A DNA stretch of 64,000 nucleotides, taken from positions 4,539,501-4,603,500 of the forward strand of contig WARS01000043.1 of NCBI GenBank assembly GCA_008933995.1. The letters are read 5' to 3'. This DNA comes from Datnioides undecimradiatus (lineage: Eukaryota; Chordata; Actinopteri; Lobotiformes; Datnioididae). A program made the translations under genes and the position numbers. This document shows, one piece after another, positions 62,671 to 64,000 of the stretch (the first letter of the stretch is position 1; each line of letters starts with the position of its first letter). The notes below the pieces were generated by a model. That model was not told the origin of the DNA. It ran no database searches and worked only from the letters and a program-made list of their open reading frames with translations.

Positions 62671-64000
62671 GTTTTAACCTTGAAAAACCCCAAAAATGAA
62701 TTTAGAATAAGTCAGTTCCACTTTGTTTCCAAACTCAACTTCAGATCAGTTTAAATCAGGCTTCACTCAAAGGGGTTCACACTAAAAAGAGTAAATGAAG
62801 CCTTATTTAGGACCACAGATCATCAAGAGATGACACGTCTGATCTGATGATGGGTTTGGATGGGACATGACACAAATAAGTCCCTGAATAAATAAAAATG
62901 ACTTGTTTAATTTAGAAGGAAGTCACCTGGAGTCACCTGTCTGAACTCCAGCTGATAACTAAGTATCTTCTGGATGCAAACAACCTGCTCGTTTAATCAG
63001 GTAAAAAAGAGACTGGGAGGTGACTAGATCCAGTTGTCTGCAGAGAGTTGAGGACAGCAGAGGTGATTATAGGCTCTTTCACGGCTTGTTGCCTCGCGCA
63101 AATTACATTTACTGGGGAATGGCACCTGTGTTGATTGGTGCATGATGGAAAACTCTCAAACAGGGTGAAAGGAGCATAATCTCACCACATCTCGCTTCCA
63201 GCCTGCATATTTTTTTATTACCGCCAACTCCCAAGCCGATTTTCACTAATCGAGCCAAGGAGAGAACGTGAAGATGGAAATAAGGAAATAAGGACAAATG
63301 TCTCTTGCTGTGGAGGTGAGGCAGAAATGACTCGAATGTGATTTAAAGTTCAGCAACATCTACGTCACCTTAAGTCTAAACTTATCCCACTGGCCTCTGA
63401 AGCTTGAGACCTTTATGTGAAGGTATCAACCGATGGACACGCTGAAACTAATCCAACAGCACCGATCACTGCTGTAAGTAACTACCACGTATAGTGAAGC
63501 CTGGAAACTTCCTGGACTGAAGATCCTGATTAAGAGACTGATTCTAATCTCAGGACCTGTTTGCTAGCGTCCAACAACAATTTAGCCTCTGAGGGAAAAA
63601 CAGTTTGTTGTTTCAGGACGCTTTGGTGCAGCCGTCTTAAATCCAAACAACACATATGGGGTCTAGGCTTCTTCTTTCATGCCCTGATCATTGTTTACAG
63701 CCCAATTAGCAATTTAAATTGAGAAAGTGGAGTTAATTGTAGTCTGCAGACATCCTTCTTTGCTCCACACACACACCGTTTACCTGGATGCAACCAAAGT
63801 CTGTTCAAACAGGATCGACCTAGAAAACCTAACCTAGAAAAATAGTTGAATGCGGCCGCTGTCAGGTCAGGCGTCAACAACACATTTCATGTTCAGATGA
63901 TGGAGGCAGGAATCTGGACAGTGAGATGCTTCAGTGGGAGCAGAGTGGATTTCAAACTGCAGTGGTTCGCCGGCTTGTTTCCCCACTCTCTATATTCTTG
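62671..64000. other. Right-edge intergenic DNA, no gene recognised
   Basis: No conserved coding frame was recognised. In human the next genes after SLC26A2 are TIGD6 and HMGXB3; no fragment of either was seen here. Confidence 0.5.

Noticed and set aside
55171..64000. Search for TIGD6 or HMGXB3, the next human neighbours
   Set aside because: No segment resembling either protein was recognised on either strand.

Overview
The window is vertebrate, and almost certainly a teleost fish, probably a percomorph. Three spliced genes with GT/AG introns can be read. Introns and intergenic DNA are full of (CA)n/(GT)n microsatellites and teleost-type repeats: a Penelope-like element with a GIY-YIG domain, hAT-like and TTAA-flanked MITEs, a Tc1-like remnant and an RTE-type tail. 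The gene order ppargc1b (+), pde6a (-), slc26a2 (+) matches human 5q32 in order and orientation, which supports the three identifications.

Layout. (1) 603-4774, plus: the last six coding exons of ppargc1b (PGC-1 beta), entering from outside the left edge, followed by AT-rich DNA to about 11 kb that probably includes a long 3' UTR. (2) About 11-18.5 kb: intergenic DNA with LINE debris, microsatellites and a 15-bp array of CRE-like sites. (3) 18554-45736, minus: pde6a, the rod cGMP phosphodiesterase alpha subunit. I place 22 coding exons by splice sites and homology; the short prenylated C-terminal exon was not found. Exons 1-13, 17, 21 and 22 read cleanly. Exons 14, 15, 16, 18, 19 and 20 (21.3-29.4 kb) carry many small indels, and the same stretch holds a 943-base pure poly-T run and a noisy minisatellite. 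I read this as error-rich assembly (gap filling with raw long reads) rather than a true pseudogene, but a true lesion is not excluded. (4) 45.7-50.6 kb: a head-to-head intergenic region holding the presumed pde6a and slc26a2 promoters. (5) 50662-55170, plus: complete slc26a2 (sulfate/anion exchanger) in four coding exons; intron 1 is 99 bp, in frame and stop-free. (6) 55.2-64 kb: no further gene recognised; a 5'-truncated Penelope-like insertion with a 14-bp target-site duplication, a hAT-type MITE, an RTE-like tail and a strong CTCF-like motif.

The genes are neighbours by conserved synteny and not a pathway: a transcriptional coactivator of mitochondrial and lipid genes, a phototransduction enzyme and a sulfate transporter. 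I found no previously undescribed multi-gene system. The points most worth checking are the integrity of the pde6a catalytic exons, the dinucleotide tracts hugging pde6a splice sites, the retainable 99-bp slc26a2 intron, the degenerate PGC-1 beta RNP1 and the four-copy TTACGTCA array. Family comparisons rest on remembered vertebrate sequences; no search was run.
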